Notes under the pieces: model-generated
Databases searched by the model: none
The model's input: the letters and a program-made list of their open reading frames with translations, nothing else
Told to the model about the DNA's origin: nothing
Program-made: the position numbers and the translations under genes
In this document: positions 53,361 to 61,787 of the stretch, in pieces
How the letters are laid out: every line of letters begins with the position of its first letter
How positions within the stretch are numbered: position 1 is the stretch's first letter
Assembly (NCBI RefSeq): GCF_029502005.1
Contig: NZ_JAMQOT010000002.1
Location: 434,001-498,000, forward strand
Direction: 5' to 3'
DNA length: 64,000 nt
From: Natrinema salsiterrestre
GTDB lineage: Archaea > Halobacteriota > Halobacteria > Halobacteriales > Natrialbaceae

Positions 53361-54880
53361 TCGTCCTCACCTCCGTCGGTTCGCGCGGCCGATTCCGCGT
53401 CGGTCGCGGGTCCGGTCGTCGGCTCGCGCGCGATCGAGTCGAACTCGAACTCGTCCGGAGAGATCGCCGAGACGACCACGGCCAGCGCGGTCGCGAGGAG
53501 GTGGCCGACGGCCATGATCTCCCAGAGCTTCAGCGACGGTTCCGTGACGACGACGCCGTAGTTCGCCGCCAGCAGGTAGCCCGTCACCAGCTGCGAACCG
53601 ACGACGCCGGCGATGAAGCCCTCACTCGAGGTGCCCGTCCAGAACAGGGACAGCGCGAACGGACCCACGAGAGCCGTCGCGCCGATGCCGCCGATGAGCA
53701 GCAACTGGATGAACCCGAACGTATCGAGTGCGAACACCGTCGCGCCGAAGATGATGACTGCGAACCCGAGCGACGCGACTCGAGCGACCCGGAGCTGATC
53801 CTCGTCCGAGGCGTCGGTCGCGAGGTGGCGGTAGTAGATGTCCCGCGACGTGAGGCTCGCGATGGCGGTCAGGTAGGAGTCGACGGACGATCCGAGGACC
53901 ATCAGTGCGATTACCAGGAAGAGGATCGTCGCCCAGCCGGGCAAGAGCCCGAGCGCTTCGATCGAGAGGTTCCCGGGTGCGACCTCGGGGAACGCGGCGA
54001 GGCCGACGAGCCCGATGACGCCGTACATCGCGATCGTCGTGAAGACGCCGATCCCGCCGGCGGTGAGGAATCGGGACGTCTTGTCGCGGCGCACGGCGAA
54101 GATGCGCTGCCACGTCGACAGCGAGACGACGCCCCAGACGCCGAGTCCGAGTGCGTACGGCAGGAACAGGTCCTCGATCCAGTTGAGGTTCGACGCCGTC
54201 AGGAACGGGTCGGCGTTCTCGCCGAGGTTTTCGATCATTCCCTCGTAGACGCCCGTCGGGCCACCGGCCTCGAACAGCAACAGCGGAACGAAGACGACGG
54301 TCAGGATGATCGCGCTGACGAACTGGACGAGGTCGGTAGTCATCGATCCCCAGAGGCCGCCGAGCAGAATGTAGATCCCGATCGTCCCCATCAGGATCGC
54401 CATCACGACGTTCGGGTCGATCCCCGTCAGCCCGCCGATGACGGTTCCGCCCACGTACAGCTGGATGACGCCGCCGAGGATCATCGTGTACAGAATGACG
54501 AAGATCACGGCGACGTGGGCGCGTTTGTCGAACCGTTCGATGAAGTACTCGCTGTAGGTCAGCCCCTGCGGGAAGAGTCGGCGCATCCGGAGGGCGAAGG
54601 GAATGACGATCAGCGAGGAGAGAACCGCCGGGGCCGCGTACATCCAGATTCCCGCGACGCCGGTGATCCCGACGTACTCGGGAACGCCGAGGATGTCCCC
54701 CGCCCACATCCACGTCACGGCGAACGACGCGGTCGTCAGACCGACCTGCGCGCGCCCGCCGGCCGTGATGAACTCCCTCGTGTCGTCGACGTGTTGTCGT
54801 CGGAAGATGAGATAGCTCAATCCGACCATCGCGACCGCCCACGCGCCGAGTAGCGCGTAGCCGATACCGGGACTACTCAT
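53357..54880 (-). CDS. Sodium:solute symporter (SSS) family transporter
   Basis: A 507-residue permease with 13 hydrophobic helices in the SSS/LeuT-like fold. N-terminal features are DDTREFITAGGRAQVGL and TWMWAGDILGVPEYVGITG (parts); VGLAAFPEVAPG and SSVDSYLTAIASLTSRDIYYRH are typical of the core, the last carrying Na-site-like serines. It imports an organic solute using the sodium gradient. In this locus the solute is probably an amine or guanidino compound. It has a coupled small partner and a GTGG-N10-CCAC motif upstream. Confidence 0.9.
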   Translation of the reverse strand: MSSPGIGYALLGAWAVAMVGLSYLIFRRQHVDDTREFITAGGRAQVGLTTASFAVTWMWAGDILGVPEYVGITGVAGIWMYAAPAVLSSLIVIPFALRMRRLFPQGLTYSEYFIERFDKRAHVAVIFVILYTMILGGVIQLYVGGTVIGGLTGIDPNVVMAILMGTIGIYILLGGLWGSMTTDLVQFVSAIILTVVFVPLLLFEAGGPTGVYEGMIENLGENADPFLTASNLNWIEDLFLPYALGLGVWGVVSLSTWQRIFAVRRDKTSRFLTAGGIGVFTTIAMYGVIGLVGLAAFPEVAPGNLSIEALGLLPGWATILFLVIALMVLGSSVDSYLTAIASLTSRDIYYRHLATDASDEDQLRVARVASLGFAVIIFGATVFALDTFGFIQLLLIGGIGATALVGPFALSLFWTGTSSEGFIAGVVGSQLVTGYLLAANYGVVVTEPSLKLWEIMAVGHLLATALAVVVSAISPDEFEFDSIAREPTTGPATDAESAARTDGGEDE

Positions 54881-54927
54881 CGCCGATCACCTCGCGGACG
54901 AACCGATCAGGCGGGTCCGTCCCATGG

Positions 54928-55016
54928 GTGGTAATAGGTTGCCACATCCTGCTCACCACATATCGGACACTTCTAATAAATGTTGTGGTGAGGCCTATCA
55001 CACATCGTTATACGAC
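54928..55016. promoter_or_regulatory. Shared symporter/cyclase control region
   Basis: GTGG (54928-54931) and CCAC (54942-54945) with a 10-base spacer recreate the motif before the aminotransferase, 48 bases upstream of the symporter ATG and near its expected start site. A TATA-like ATTTATTA for the symporter lies near 54972-54980 on the minus strand. A related TGTG-N11-CACA (54984-55002) precedes the TATA-like GTTATAC (55008-55014) of the cyclase gene, whose transcript would be leaderless. Confidence 0.55.
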
Positions 55017-55036
55017 GCCGTCCGCTGGGTACCGCT

Positions 55037-55678
55037 ATGCACGTCGATCTGAGTCACCCGATCCGAACCGGGATGCAAACCTATCCCGACGATCCGGCCG
55101 TCGTCGTCCGCCGGCACGCGGGCCACGATGAACACGGCGTCCGCGTCGACGCCCTCGAGTGCGGGAGCCACACCGGCACCCACGTCGACGCGCCCGCGCA
55201 CACGGAGCCGGACGGGAAGACCCTCGAGTCCTACCCCGTCGACCGGTTCGTCTTCGACGCGGTTCGCGTCGATTGTCGCGATCTCGGCGCTCGCGAGCCG
55301 ATTCCGGCCGAGCGGATTCCGGACGTCGACGCCGATCTCGTGGCCCCCTGGACCGGCTGGGACGAACACTGGGGCACTGAGCGGTACCTCGACCATCCGT
55401 ACCTCTCGCCGGCCGCCGCCGAGGCGTGCGTCAAGCGGGGGTTCGACGTCGCAGTGGACGCGCTCAACCCCGATCCGACCCCGACGGAGAACGCCACCGA
55501 CGACGAGCCCGAGGGGTTTCAGGTCCACCACGCGCTGCTCGGCAACGACCTGCTGATCCTCGAGAACCTGACGAACCTCGAGGTCGTCGGGGACCGGTTC
55601 GAGCTCCGGGCGTATCCGCTGGCACTCGCGAGCGACGGTGCGCCGGTGCGGGCCGTCGGGGTCAGTAATATGGAATGA
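55037..55678 (+). CDS. Cyclase/kynurenine-formamidase-like metal hydrolase
   Basis: A 213-residue member of the cyclase family (PF04199). The metal motif HTGTHVDAPAH is at about residues 45-55, preceded by LSHPIRTGMQTYPDDP and followed by LVAPWTGWDEHWG and LLGNDLLILENLTNLE. Family members hydrolyse N-formylkynurenine, isatin or similar amides. The gene is divergent from the symporter with shared control sites, so it likely acts on the imported compound or an intermediate. TGCCACCCT occurs again right after its stop (55682-55690). Confidence 0.88.
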   Translation: MHVDLSHPIRTGMQTYPDDPAVVVRRHAGHDEHGVRVDALECGSHTGTHVDAPAHTEPDGKTLESYPVDRFVFDAVRVDCRDLGAREPIPAERIPDVDADLVAPWTGWDEHWGTERYLDHPYLSPAAAEACVKRGFDVAVDALNPDPTPTENATDDEPEGFQVHHALLGNDLLILENLTNLEVVGDRFELRAYPLALASDGAPVRAVGVSNME

Positions 55679-56012
55679 CTCTGCCACCCTAACGGACCCT
55701 CGAGACGACGCAGTTACTGGTTGACTACCGAGACGAGCGCCGACGTTCGATCGAACGGTCGCATTCCGTTCGATCTCGTCCCCTCACTTCACACCGATTC
55801 TCGGGCGACAATCGTCTCCCAACGGACGGTTGTCACGATCTCGCCATAGTATGTTAGTCATTACCATGGTACGATCGACGAGTGATCGACGGAACACGCG
55901 AACGTGCGACGTATCGGGCGGGTGATCCTAGCAGCGCGAAACGATCACGTCGCTATTTGCAGCCGTCACACGATGGGATCGGTGCAGTCGGCGGCAACTG
56001 GAGGGACTCACG
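55679..56012. other. Intergenic region with palindromes
   Basis: 334 bases without a gene. It contains the half-site TGCCACCCT (55682-55690), a perfect CGTTCGATCGAACG palindrome (55744-55757), a second CGTTCGAT (55767-55774) and TACCATGGTA (55862-55871). AT-rich CATAGTATG near 55845 could be a TATA element for the cupredoxin gene with a long leader. Confidence 0.35.
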
Positions 56013-56882
56013 ATGACGTCATCCGAGGAAGAGAGAACAGGGGAATCGTTCCACGAACCGACGAGCGGGTATCTCGACGGGAGGCGACGACCGCTGTTGA
56101 AAGCCCTGGGTGCGGGGATCGCGCTCCCGCTCGGCAGCGGGGTCGCAACCGCCCGAAGCGGTAACGGAACCGATTCGGGCGGTACCGTCGATACCGGACC
56201 GAACGCGGGGCAAATCGATCCGCTGTACGGCTTTGCGACGCCGGACGCCGACGCACTGTCCGATGATCTCTCTCCCGATCATTCCGTCGAGCTCCACTCG
56301 GATATGCCGGACGACCCGGAGAACCCGGACCGCCCGCCGTTCTTTCACTTCGAGCCGAGCGGCATCCACGTCGACGCCGGCGACGTCGTACAGTTCGTCG
56401 GCGAATCACCGGACCACACGATTACGGCCTACCACCCTGCACAGGGCTTCCAGCAGCGGGTTCCCGACGGGGTTCCACCGTTCTCGTCGCCGGTACTCAG
56501 CGTCGGTAGCGTCTGGCTCTACGAGTTCACCGAGCCGGGCGTCTACGACGTCTACTGCGGGCCACACCACGTTCTCGGGATGAGTATGCGTCTCGTCGCG
56601 GGCGATCTCACGGCCGACGACGTGCCGGACTACGAGGACGCGTTCGAAGGGAGCGACGACCCACCGTTGCTCGCTCCGTTTAGCCCGGGCTTCCTCGAGC
56701 ACGAACTCAACGCGATCAGCGAGACGAACGAGGACTGCGAGTGGCCGTGGCTGACACCACAGGAGGTCCTCGACGCCCCCGCGCTCGATCCGACGAGGAT
56801 CCGAGAGCAGGGGTCCGTGTCGTTCGCGGACGTGCTCTCCGAGATCGATCGGTTCGCTGAGACGGGGGCGGAACACGACTGA
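56013..56882 (+). CDS. Tat-exported cupredoxin-domain protein
   Basis: A 289-residue secreted blue-copper-like protein. The twin-arginine signal is GRRRPLLKALGAGIALPLG (about residues 23-41). The cupredoxin domain (about 85-198) has the likely type 1 copper ligands H135 in DHTITAYH, C182 and H185 in YCGPHHVLGM, and M190. A C-terminal extension of about 90 residues, acidic and with no clear domain, follows. It probably carries electrons outside the cell. Confidence 0.85.
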   Translation: MTSSEEERTGESFHEPTSGYLDGRRRPLLKALGAGIALPLGSGVATARSGNGTDSGGTVDTGPNAGQIDPLYGFATPDADALSDDLSPDHSVELHSDMPDDPENPDRPPFFHFEPSGIHVDAGDVVQFVGESPDHTITAYHPAQGFQQRVPDGVPPFSSPVLSVGSVWLYEFTEPGVYDVYCGPHHVLGMSMRLVAGDLTADDVPDYEDAFEGSDDPPLLAPFSPGFLEHELNAISETNEDCEWPWLTPQEVLDAPALDPTRIREQGSVSFADVLSEIDRFAETGAEHD

Positions 56883-56946
56883 ATCGACGACGCAGCACCG
56901 ACGATCCGGATCGGCATCTACCCGAAAAGAGAGCGGTGTCGACCGA

Positions 56947-58326
56947 TCAGTCGTCGGCGGGAACCGCGCGCTCGTCGCGCTCCGCTCGAGTCAGCAGCGG
57001 CGTGCCGTCGGCCTTCGGCCCGAGCCGAGGGCCGAAGGGCGGATCGTCGGGGTCGATCACGCGGCGTCGCTCGTAGTCGGTCGAGCGTTCAACAGGGACG
57101 CGACCGATCGAGGCGATCATCTCGACGTAGTCGTCGAACGACCGGAACTCGCCGTAGCCCCCGCCCGCGCGCTTGGTGATCTCCTCGGAGAGGATCGTCC
57201 CCATGTAGTCGTCGGCGCCACAGGAGAGCATCTTCAGCCCCTGCTCGTCGCCGTACTTGACCCACGAGGACTGGATGTGCTCGACGTTGTCGAGGAAGAG
57301 CCGCGAGACGGCGATCAGCAGTTCGTCCTCGTCGATGCTCGGGCCGCCCGAAACCACGTCGTGTTCGAACAGCGGCGTGTTCTGGTGGATAAAGGAGAGC
57401 GGCACGAACTCGGTGATGTTCCCGGTCCGATCCTGCAGATCGCGGATCCGTTTCAGGTGCATCGCCCGGTGGGCCTCGTTGTCGACGTGGCCGTACATGA
57501 TCGTCGCCGTCATCCCGAGTCCGACGTTCGCGGCTGCCTCCATCGCCTCGAGCCAGCCGTCGCTGCTGATCTTTCCGGGGCAGATCACCTCGCGGACCTC
57601 CTCGACGAGGATTTCGGCGGCGGTTCCGGGGACGGTATCGAGCCCCGCGTCTTTCAGTCGGCGGTAGACCTCCTCGTAGGACCAGTCGGTCCCCCGGCGG
57701 GCGTGGTAGGCCTCTTCGGGGGTCATCGAGTGGACGTGGACGTCGTCGACGCTCATCGCCGAAATCTGATCCGTGTAGGTACCGGGGCTCGTGTCGTACA
57801 GCTCGGGCGGTTTGTAGTTGACCTCCTTCGGGTTCGGGTGGTCGTCGAGGATCTCCCGGTGTTCCTCGTCGAGCGCGAACGCGGGGTGGAGGCCCGAAAC
57901 GGACGTGACCTCGTAGATTCCCCGATCGACGGCGTCGGCGACGATCTCGCGGGACTCCGCGGGCGTCTTCGTGAAACCGGCCGTCTCGATCTCCGTGTCG
58001 CTCTCGAACGTGTGGGCGGCGTCCTTGAAGTTACAGAACAGACAGCCCACGTTACAGGCCGTCGTGACGTTGTTGTTCAGGTTCGCGATGAAGGTGACCT
58101 CTTCGCCGACCTCCTCGGCGCGGCGCCGGTCGGCCGCCTCGAGGACGCGTTCCTTGCGCCGGCGGTCGATCCCCTCGCTCTCGGTCCCCGTCGTCAGTAA
58201 CTCGATCGCGTCGTCGACCGCGAGTCGGTCGCCGTCGCGTGCTTTCGCCAGTGCGTTCTCGAACGACTGGTCGGTCTCGGGAACGTGTTCGAACGTGAGG
58301 TCGGCCTCGGTCACCGGTCGCTCCAT
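56947..58326 (-). CDS. cofH: F0 synthase subunit CofH
   Basis: 459 residues from the ATG at 58326. The radical SAM subunit that, with CofG, builds the 5-deazaflavin F0 from tyrosine and a ribityl precursor. The cluster cysteines are C91, C95 and C98 in TACNVGCLFC. Other parts: TSVSGLHPAFALD, DVHVHSMTPEEAYHARRG, TVPGTAAEILVEEVR, ATIMYGHVD and CGADDYMGTILSEEI. The upstream 40 codons in the frame look non-coding. Not adjacent to cofG, which is 11 kb away. Confidence 0.95.
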   Translation of the reverse strand: MERPVTEADLTFEHVPETDQSFENALAKARDGDRLAVDDAIELLTTGTESEGIDRRRKERVLEAADRRRAEEVGEEVTFIANLNNNVTTACNVGCLFCNFKDAAHTFESDTEIETAGFTKTPAESREIVADAVDRGIYEVTSVSGLHPAFALDEEHREILDDHPNPKEVNYKPPELYDTSPGTYTDQISAMSVDDVHVHSMTPEEAYHARRGTDWSYEEVYRRLKDAGLDTVPGTAAEILVEEVREVICPGKISSDGWLEAMEAAANVGLGMTATIMYGHVDNEAHRAMHLKRIRDLQDRTGNITEFVPLSFIHQNTPLFEHDVVSGGPSIDEDELLIAVSRLFLDNVEHIQSSWVKYGDEQGLKMLSCGADDYMGTILSEEITKRAGGGYGEFRSFDDYVEMIASIGRVPVERSTDYERRRVIDPDDPPFGPRLGPKADGTPLLTRAERDERAVPADD

Positions 58327-58464
58327 CGACGTAACGATACCGGTACAGCGAGAAAAGCATGGTGGATTCGCGGACTCGCAGGGGAGATCTCGGAGCGACC
58401 CGTCGCCTGCACCCTCCTCGTGGAGCGGGACCGCCACGTCAGCCATTATGATGCGAGGGACCAG

Positions 58465-59514
58465 TTATGTCGTTTCTGTGGACGGCCACTGTCGAACGTC
58501 GGATTCGACGAGGGCGAGCAACAGCCGTCGACGGTCCTGCAGATCCGCGACGGACGCCTCGAACTCGGCGTCGGCGACGGTCGGGATGTCCGCATCGCGA
58601 AGCGGCTCGATATCCGGTGCGGGCGGGGACCGATCCGCCGGCTGAATAAACGCCTCGTGGAGGGTCCCGAGATAACTGTCGACGCTCGCCCGGGCGTTTT
58701 TGACGATCGTATCGCTGGGTCGGTTCCGTTCGGGAACGCCGAACCGAAGCAGCGTGAGCGTGTCGTCAAGGAGGGCGACGCTCATTACCGGTGCCCGATC
58801 GGATTGAGTGGTATGGAAATAATGGAGGATCGGGTACGCCTTGTGGTTCGCGGTGAGCGTATTCAGCTGCGACGTGAGCGCGTTCAGGGAGAGCTCGAGG
58901 CCGTCGAACTCGTCGCCGTTCCAACTCGTCCGGAGGATCTCGTCGCTCCGGGAGCCGAGCCCGCTCACGCTGCTGGCGAACGACCGCTTTTGCGTGACGG
59001 CATCGAGAACGGAGAGGACGTAGGTGACGCTCAGGGTGACGAAGAGCATCCCGCTGGCCGTCGCGATCGTGGTCGCGATCTGCCACGGTCCGTCTCGCGG
59101 AACGAGGTCGCCGTTTCCCAGCGTGAATATCGTGTACCCGGTGTAGTACACCCGATCCGACCACGAGATCGGCCCTCCGCCGATCGTATCGATGAGGGGG
59201 TACTCGGCACCCGCGAAGACGAGCGTCCAACCGCCCCACAGGAGAACGATCCAGGTCACGAGACCGATGAGGAGGGTTACTGGTCCCGAGAGGGTAAGCA
59301 GCCGAGAGCCGCGATCGCCGACTCGGCGGAACCCGCTCCAGGTCACCGCCATCAGTTGCGAGGTGAGCGGCCCGGCACCCCCCTCGACCCAGAGCGTGGT
59401 CCACAGGAGATCCACGACGACGGCAACGAGCAGGAGTACCCCGAGACCGAACGGAACGGGATTCACGTCATCGCCACCTCGAGCTCGAACGACCCGCCAG
59501 TTCGTCGAGACCAT
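58465..59514 (-). CDS. Two-pore-type ion channel with an atypical filter
   Basis: About 349 residues from the ATG at 59514 (a GTG at 59466 is an alternative). Four hydrophobic segments (about residues 23-40, 60-82, 85-105 and 150-172) and a pore with TGYTIFTLGNGDLVPRDGPWQ. The filter TLGNGD replaces the TVGYGD of K+ channels, so selectivity may differ. A helical cytosolic C-terminal domain (about 180-349) lacks recognisable RCK motifs. The start is uncertain. Confidence 0.75.
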   Translation of the reverse strand: MVSTNWRVVRARGGDDVNPVPFGLGVLLLVAVVVDLLWTTLWVEGGAGPLTSQLMAVTWSGFRRVGDRGSRLLTLSGPVTLLIGLVTWIVLLWGGWTLVFAGAEYPLIDTIGGGPISWSDRVYYTGYTIFTLGNGDLVPRDGPWQIATTIATASGMLFVTLSVTYVLSVLDAVTQKRSFASSVSGLGSRSDEILRTSWNGDEFDGLELSLNALTSQLNTLTANHKAYPILHYFHTTQSDRAPVMSVALLDDTLTLLRFGVPERNRPSDTIVKNARASVDSYLGTLHEAFIQPADRSPPAPDIEPLRDADIPTVADAEFEASVADLQDRRRLLLALVESDVRQWPSTETT

Positions 59515-59560
59515 CGGCTCGTGACGGAAGCCGACATGCGACGCGGTGGTCGGGAATGAC

Positions 59561-59572
59561 AGTGTGCACACT
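59561..59572. promoter_or_regulatory. Perfect palindrome between divergent genes
   Basis: AGTGTGCACACT is a perfect 12-base palindrome in the gap between the ion channel gene and the small gene at 59663, 47 bases from the channel start. It may be a regulator site. Confidence 0.35.
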
Positions 59573-59662
59573 ATCGGGTTCGATCCCGAATCGGAAAACG
59601 TGCCGACCGGCTACTCCCTGCGTTTGGGCTGATTCCGTCGCTTTCGACCCCTCATCCGTCGA

Positions 59663-59890
59663 ATGCAATTCTCTGAAGAATCGGAGCGGTCCGAGAACGA
59701 CCTCCCTATGAGTTCACGGACGCTCGAGGAGCGTATCGAGGGACTCAGCTACAACGCGAACCTCGACGAGCAGTATCGTCGGGCCGCCCTCGAGTCGGTA
59801 GCGACGGCCCCAGTGCGAGTCGACGCGGACTGTCTCGAGGAGCCGCTTCGGGGAGCGGCGGACCCGCTCCTCGCGAGCGTCGACGACTGA
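59663..59890 (+). CDS. Small acidic protein
   Basis: 75 residues, or 60 if the second ATG at 59708 is used: SSRTLEERIEGLSYNANLDEQYRRAALESVA ... ADCLEEPLRGAADPLLASVDD (parts). Helical and acidic, no membrane or zinc motif. The codon pattern and the stop before purC's control region support a real small gene, but I do not recognise it. Confidence 0.5.
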   Translation: MQFSEESERSENDLPMSSRTLEERIEGLSYNANLDEQYRRAALESVATAPVRVDADCLEEPLRGAADPLLASVDD

Positions 59891-59990
59891 GAGCGGGAGC
59901 CGTCGATCCAAACGCGATCGGGACTCACCGATCACCGACCTCCTGTCCGATACTGAAAACTTCTTACGGTCCGGCCACGGCAACTGGGAT

Positions 59991-60032
59991 ATGAACTGCG
60001 GCGGCGGATACGTCCTGAGGTGTCTCGTATGA
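59991..60032 (+). CDS. Possible upstream peptide overlapping purC
   Basis: A 13-codon frame, [13 protein letters not shown], whose TGA overlaps the purC ATG (ATGA at 60029-60032). A TATA-like CTTCTTACG lies about 25-30 bases before its ATG, so a leaderless transcript would begin near this ATG. It could couple translation into purC. Not proven to be translated. Confidence 0.3.
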   Translation: MNCGGGYVLRCLV

Positions 60033-61048
60033 CGAGTGTCAAAGAGTTTCGGATCGAAGCCGAAGCGACCGCCGAGGAGCTCGGTCGCGGCGCGTTCGTC
60101 TTCACGGACGACTACTCCGTCTTCGACTGGGGGAAGATGCCCGACCAGATCCCCCAGAAAGGGGCGAGCCTCTGTGCGATGGGCGCGTTCAACTTCGAAC
60201 TCCTCGAGAGCGAGGGGATCCCGACGCACTACCGCGGCGTGGTCGAGAACGGGGACGTCGTCGACCTCGCGGACGCCTCCCACCCGCCGTGGGAGATGGC
60301 GATCGACCTGACGCAGGTGCCCGACCTGCCCCACGAGGGCCGGGCGTACGACTACGACCGCTACCACGACGCGGCCGGCGAGAACTACCTGATCCCCCTC
60401 GAGATCGTCTTCCGCAACCGGGTCCCCGTCGGCTCGAGCCTGCGGAGCCGGACCGACCCCGGCGACCACGGGCTCGACTACGATAGCTGGCCGGAGGAGG
60501 CCGTCGACCTCGACGACCCCATCGTCGAGTTCTCCACGAAGTACGAGGAGAGCGACCGCTACCTCGCGCGCGAGGAGGCCGACGCCATCGCCGGGAAAGC
60601 GGCGATCGACGACCTGGAGTCGCTCGCCCGCGACGTCAACCGGATCGTCACCGAGCAGGCCGACGACGCCGGACTGGTCCATGAGGACGGCAAGATCGAG
60701 TGTCTCTACTATCGGGGCGAGATCCGCGTCGGCGACGTCGTCGGCACCTTCGACGAGAACCGCTTCAGCTACGAGGGCACCCAGCTCTCGAAGGAAGTGC
60801 TCCGCCAGTACCACAAGCGCACCCAGCCCGAGTGGGTCCAGGCCGTCGACGCCGCCAAAGCCCGGGCGAAACGAGAGGACGTGGCCGACTGGAAGGCGCT
60901 CTGCGACGAGTCACCGGAGCCCCTCGAGGCGTCGGTCCTCGAGACCGCCAGCGACCTCTACCGCGCCGGCGCCAACGCCTATACCGGGCGGGAGTTCTTC
61001 GACGCGCCGCCGCTCTCGAGCGCGATCGGCGCGGTTCGGCGCCTCTGA
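60029..61048 (+). CDS. purC: SAICAR synthetase
   Basis: A 339-residue purine-biosynthesis ligase joining CAIR and aspartate with ATP. The ATG at 60029 gives [34 protein letters not shown] (quoted in parts), with [19 protein letters not shown] and [19 protein letters not shown] (parts) as the family core, then [13 protein letters not shown], which is like the archaeal SAICAR synthetase. A GTG at 60020 is also in frame but less likely. A strong hairpin lies immediately downstream. Confidence 0.93.
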   Translation: MTSVKEFRIEAEATAEELGRGAFVFTDDYSVFDWGKMPDQIPQKGASLCAMGAFNFELLESEGIPTHYRGVVENGDVVDLADASHPPWEMAIDLTQVPDLPHEGRAYDYDRYHDAAGENYLIPLEIVFRNRVPVGSSLRSRTDPGDHGLDYDSWPEEAVDLDDPIVEFSTKYEESDRYLAREEADAIAGKAAIDDLESLARDVNRIVTEQADDAGLVHEDGKIECLYYRGEIRVGDVVGTFDENRFSYEGTQLSKEVLRQYHKRTQPEWVQAVDAAKARAKREDVADWKALCDESPEPLEASVLETASDLYRAGANAYTGREFFDAPPLSSAIGAVRRL

Positions 61049-61052
61049 GTGA

Positions 61053-61077
61053 CGCGGGTCGTCTCTCGCGACCCGCG
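61053..61077 (+). terminator. Hairpin after purC
   Basis: CGCGGGTCG (61053-61061) and CGACCCGCG (61069-61077) form a 9-base perfect stem with a 7-base loop, starting 5 bases after the purC stop. A T-run is lacking, so terminator function is likely but not certain. A second perfect repeat, CCACCGT-GA-ACGGTGG (61092-61107), follows. Confidence 0.5.
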
Positions 61078-61178
61078 AATTCGATTCCGTTCCACCGTGA
61101 ACGGTGGTATCAGTCCGCACACCGGACGGACAGAGTAACCCTCATATTGGGGGCCGAGCTACGTCCGGCCGACAGCAA

Positions 61179-61388
61179 ATGACCCCCGCTATCGCCGGCG
61201 GAATCGCAGCGAGTATCGTCCTGTTCAACCTCACGACCGGCATCTCGGCCGTCGCAGGCGCCGTGCTGACCCTGTTCGTGCTCGTGCTGGTCGGGTTCGC
61301 CGTCGCACCCCTGTTCTCCTCGGAGTGGATCGGCGAGCAAGACGTGGCCTCGACCGGCGCGGGCAGCGTCGAGCCGAGCGACGACTGA
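61179..61388 (+). CDS. Small membrane protein
   Basis: 69 residues from the ATG at 61179: TPAIAGGIAASIVLFNLTTG, then a second hydrophobic stretch AGAVLTLFVLVLVGFAVAPLF, and a polar acidic tail. Two predicted helices. No family recognised. It lies between purC and a MoaD-like gene, with short gaps. Confidence 0.5.
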   Translation: MTPAIAGGIAASIVLFNLTTGISAVAGAVLTLFVLVLVGFAVAPLFSSEWIGEQDVASTGAGSVEPSDD

Positions 61389-61463
61389 GCCGCGAGCGCC
61401 GGTTTTCGTTTCGCGACGGCACCCAGTAGCCAGGTTCTTGTCCCGTCGCACCGCTGTTCGACT

Positions 61464-61736
61464 ATGGAGACGGCAGTTACCGTGTACGGACCCGTACGGG
61501 GTGCGACCGGCGACAAGACGGTGACCCTCGAGTGGGCGGGCGGCACCGTCGCCGACGCCATCGCGGCCGTCGTCGAGACGTACCCGCGAGCGGAGCCCCA
61601 CCTCTACGACGGCGAGGAGGTTCGGACGAGCGTCAGGGTCTCGATCGACGGCGAGCGCGCGGCGCTCGAGGATCGGGTTCCGGAAGACGCGGCTCTGGCC
61701 GTCGTTCCCGCCGTACAGGGCGGCTCCGGCGAGTAA
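61464..61736 (+). CDS. MoaD/ThiS/SAMP-like ubiquitin-fold protein
   Basis: A 90-residue beta-grasp protein: METAVTVYGPVRGATGDKTVTLEW at the start (part), VADAIAAVVETYPRAEPHLYDG in the middle and PEDAALAVVPAVQGGSGE at the end. The GG (residues 86-87) is that of sulfur-carrier or protein-modifier proteins, but three residues (SGE) follow it, so it cannot be adenylated at a terminal GG without cleavage. It could be a precursor or an inactive paralog. Confidence 0.8.
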   Translation: METAVTVYGPVRGATGDKTVTLEWAGGTVADAIAAVVETYPRAEPHLYDGEEVRTSVRVSIDGERAALEDRVPEDAALAVVPAVQGGSGE

Positions 61737-61787
61737 CGTCGCGCGGGATCGGACAAAGTTTATTTCGACTGTCGAGTACGTCAGGAT

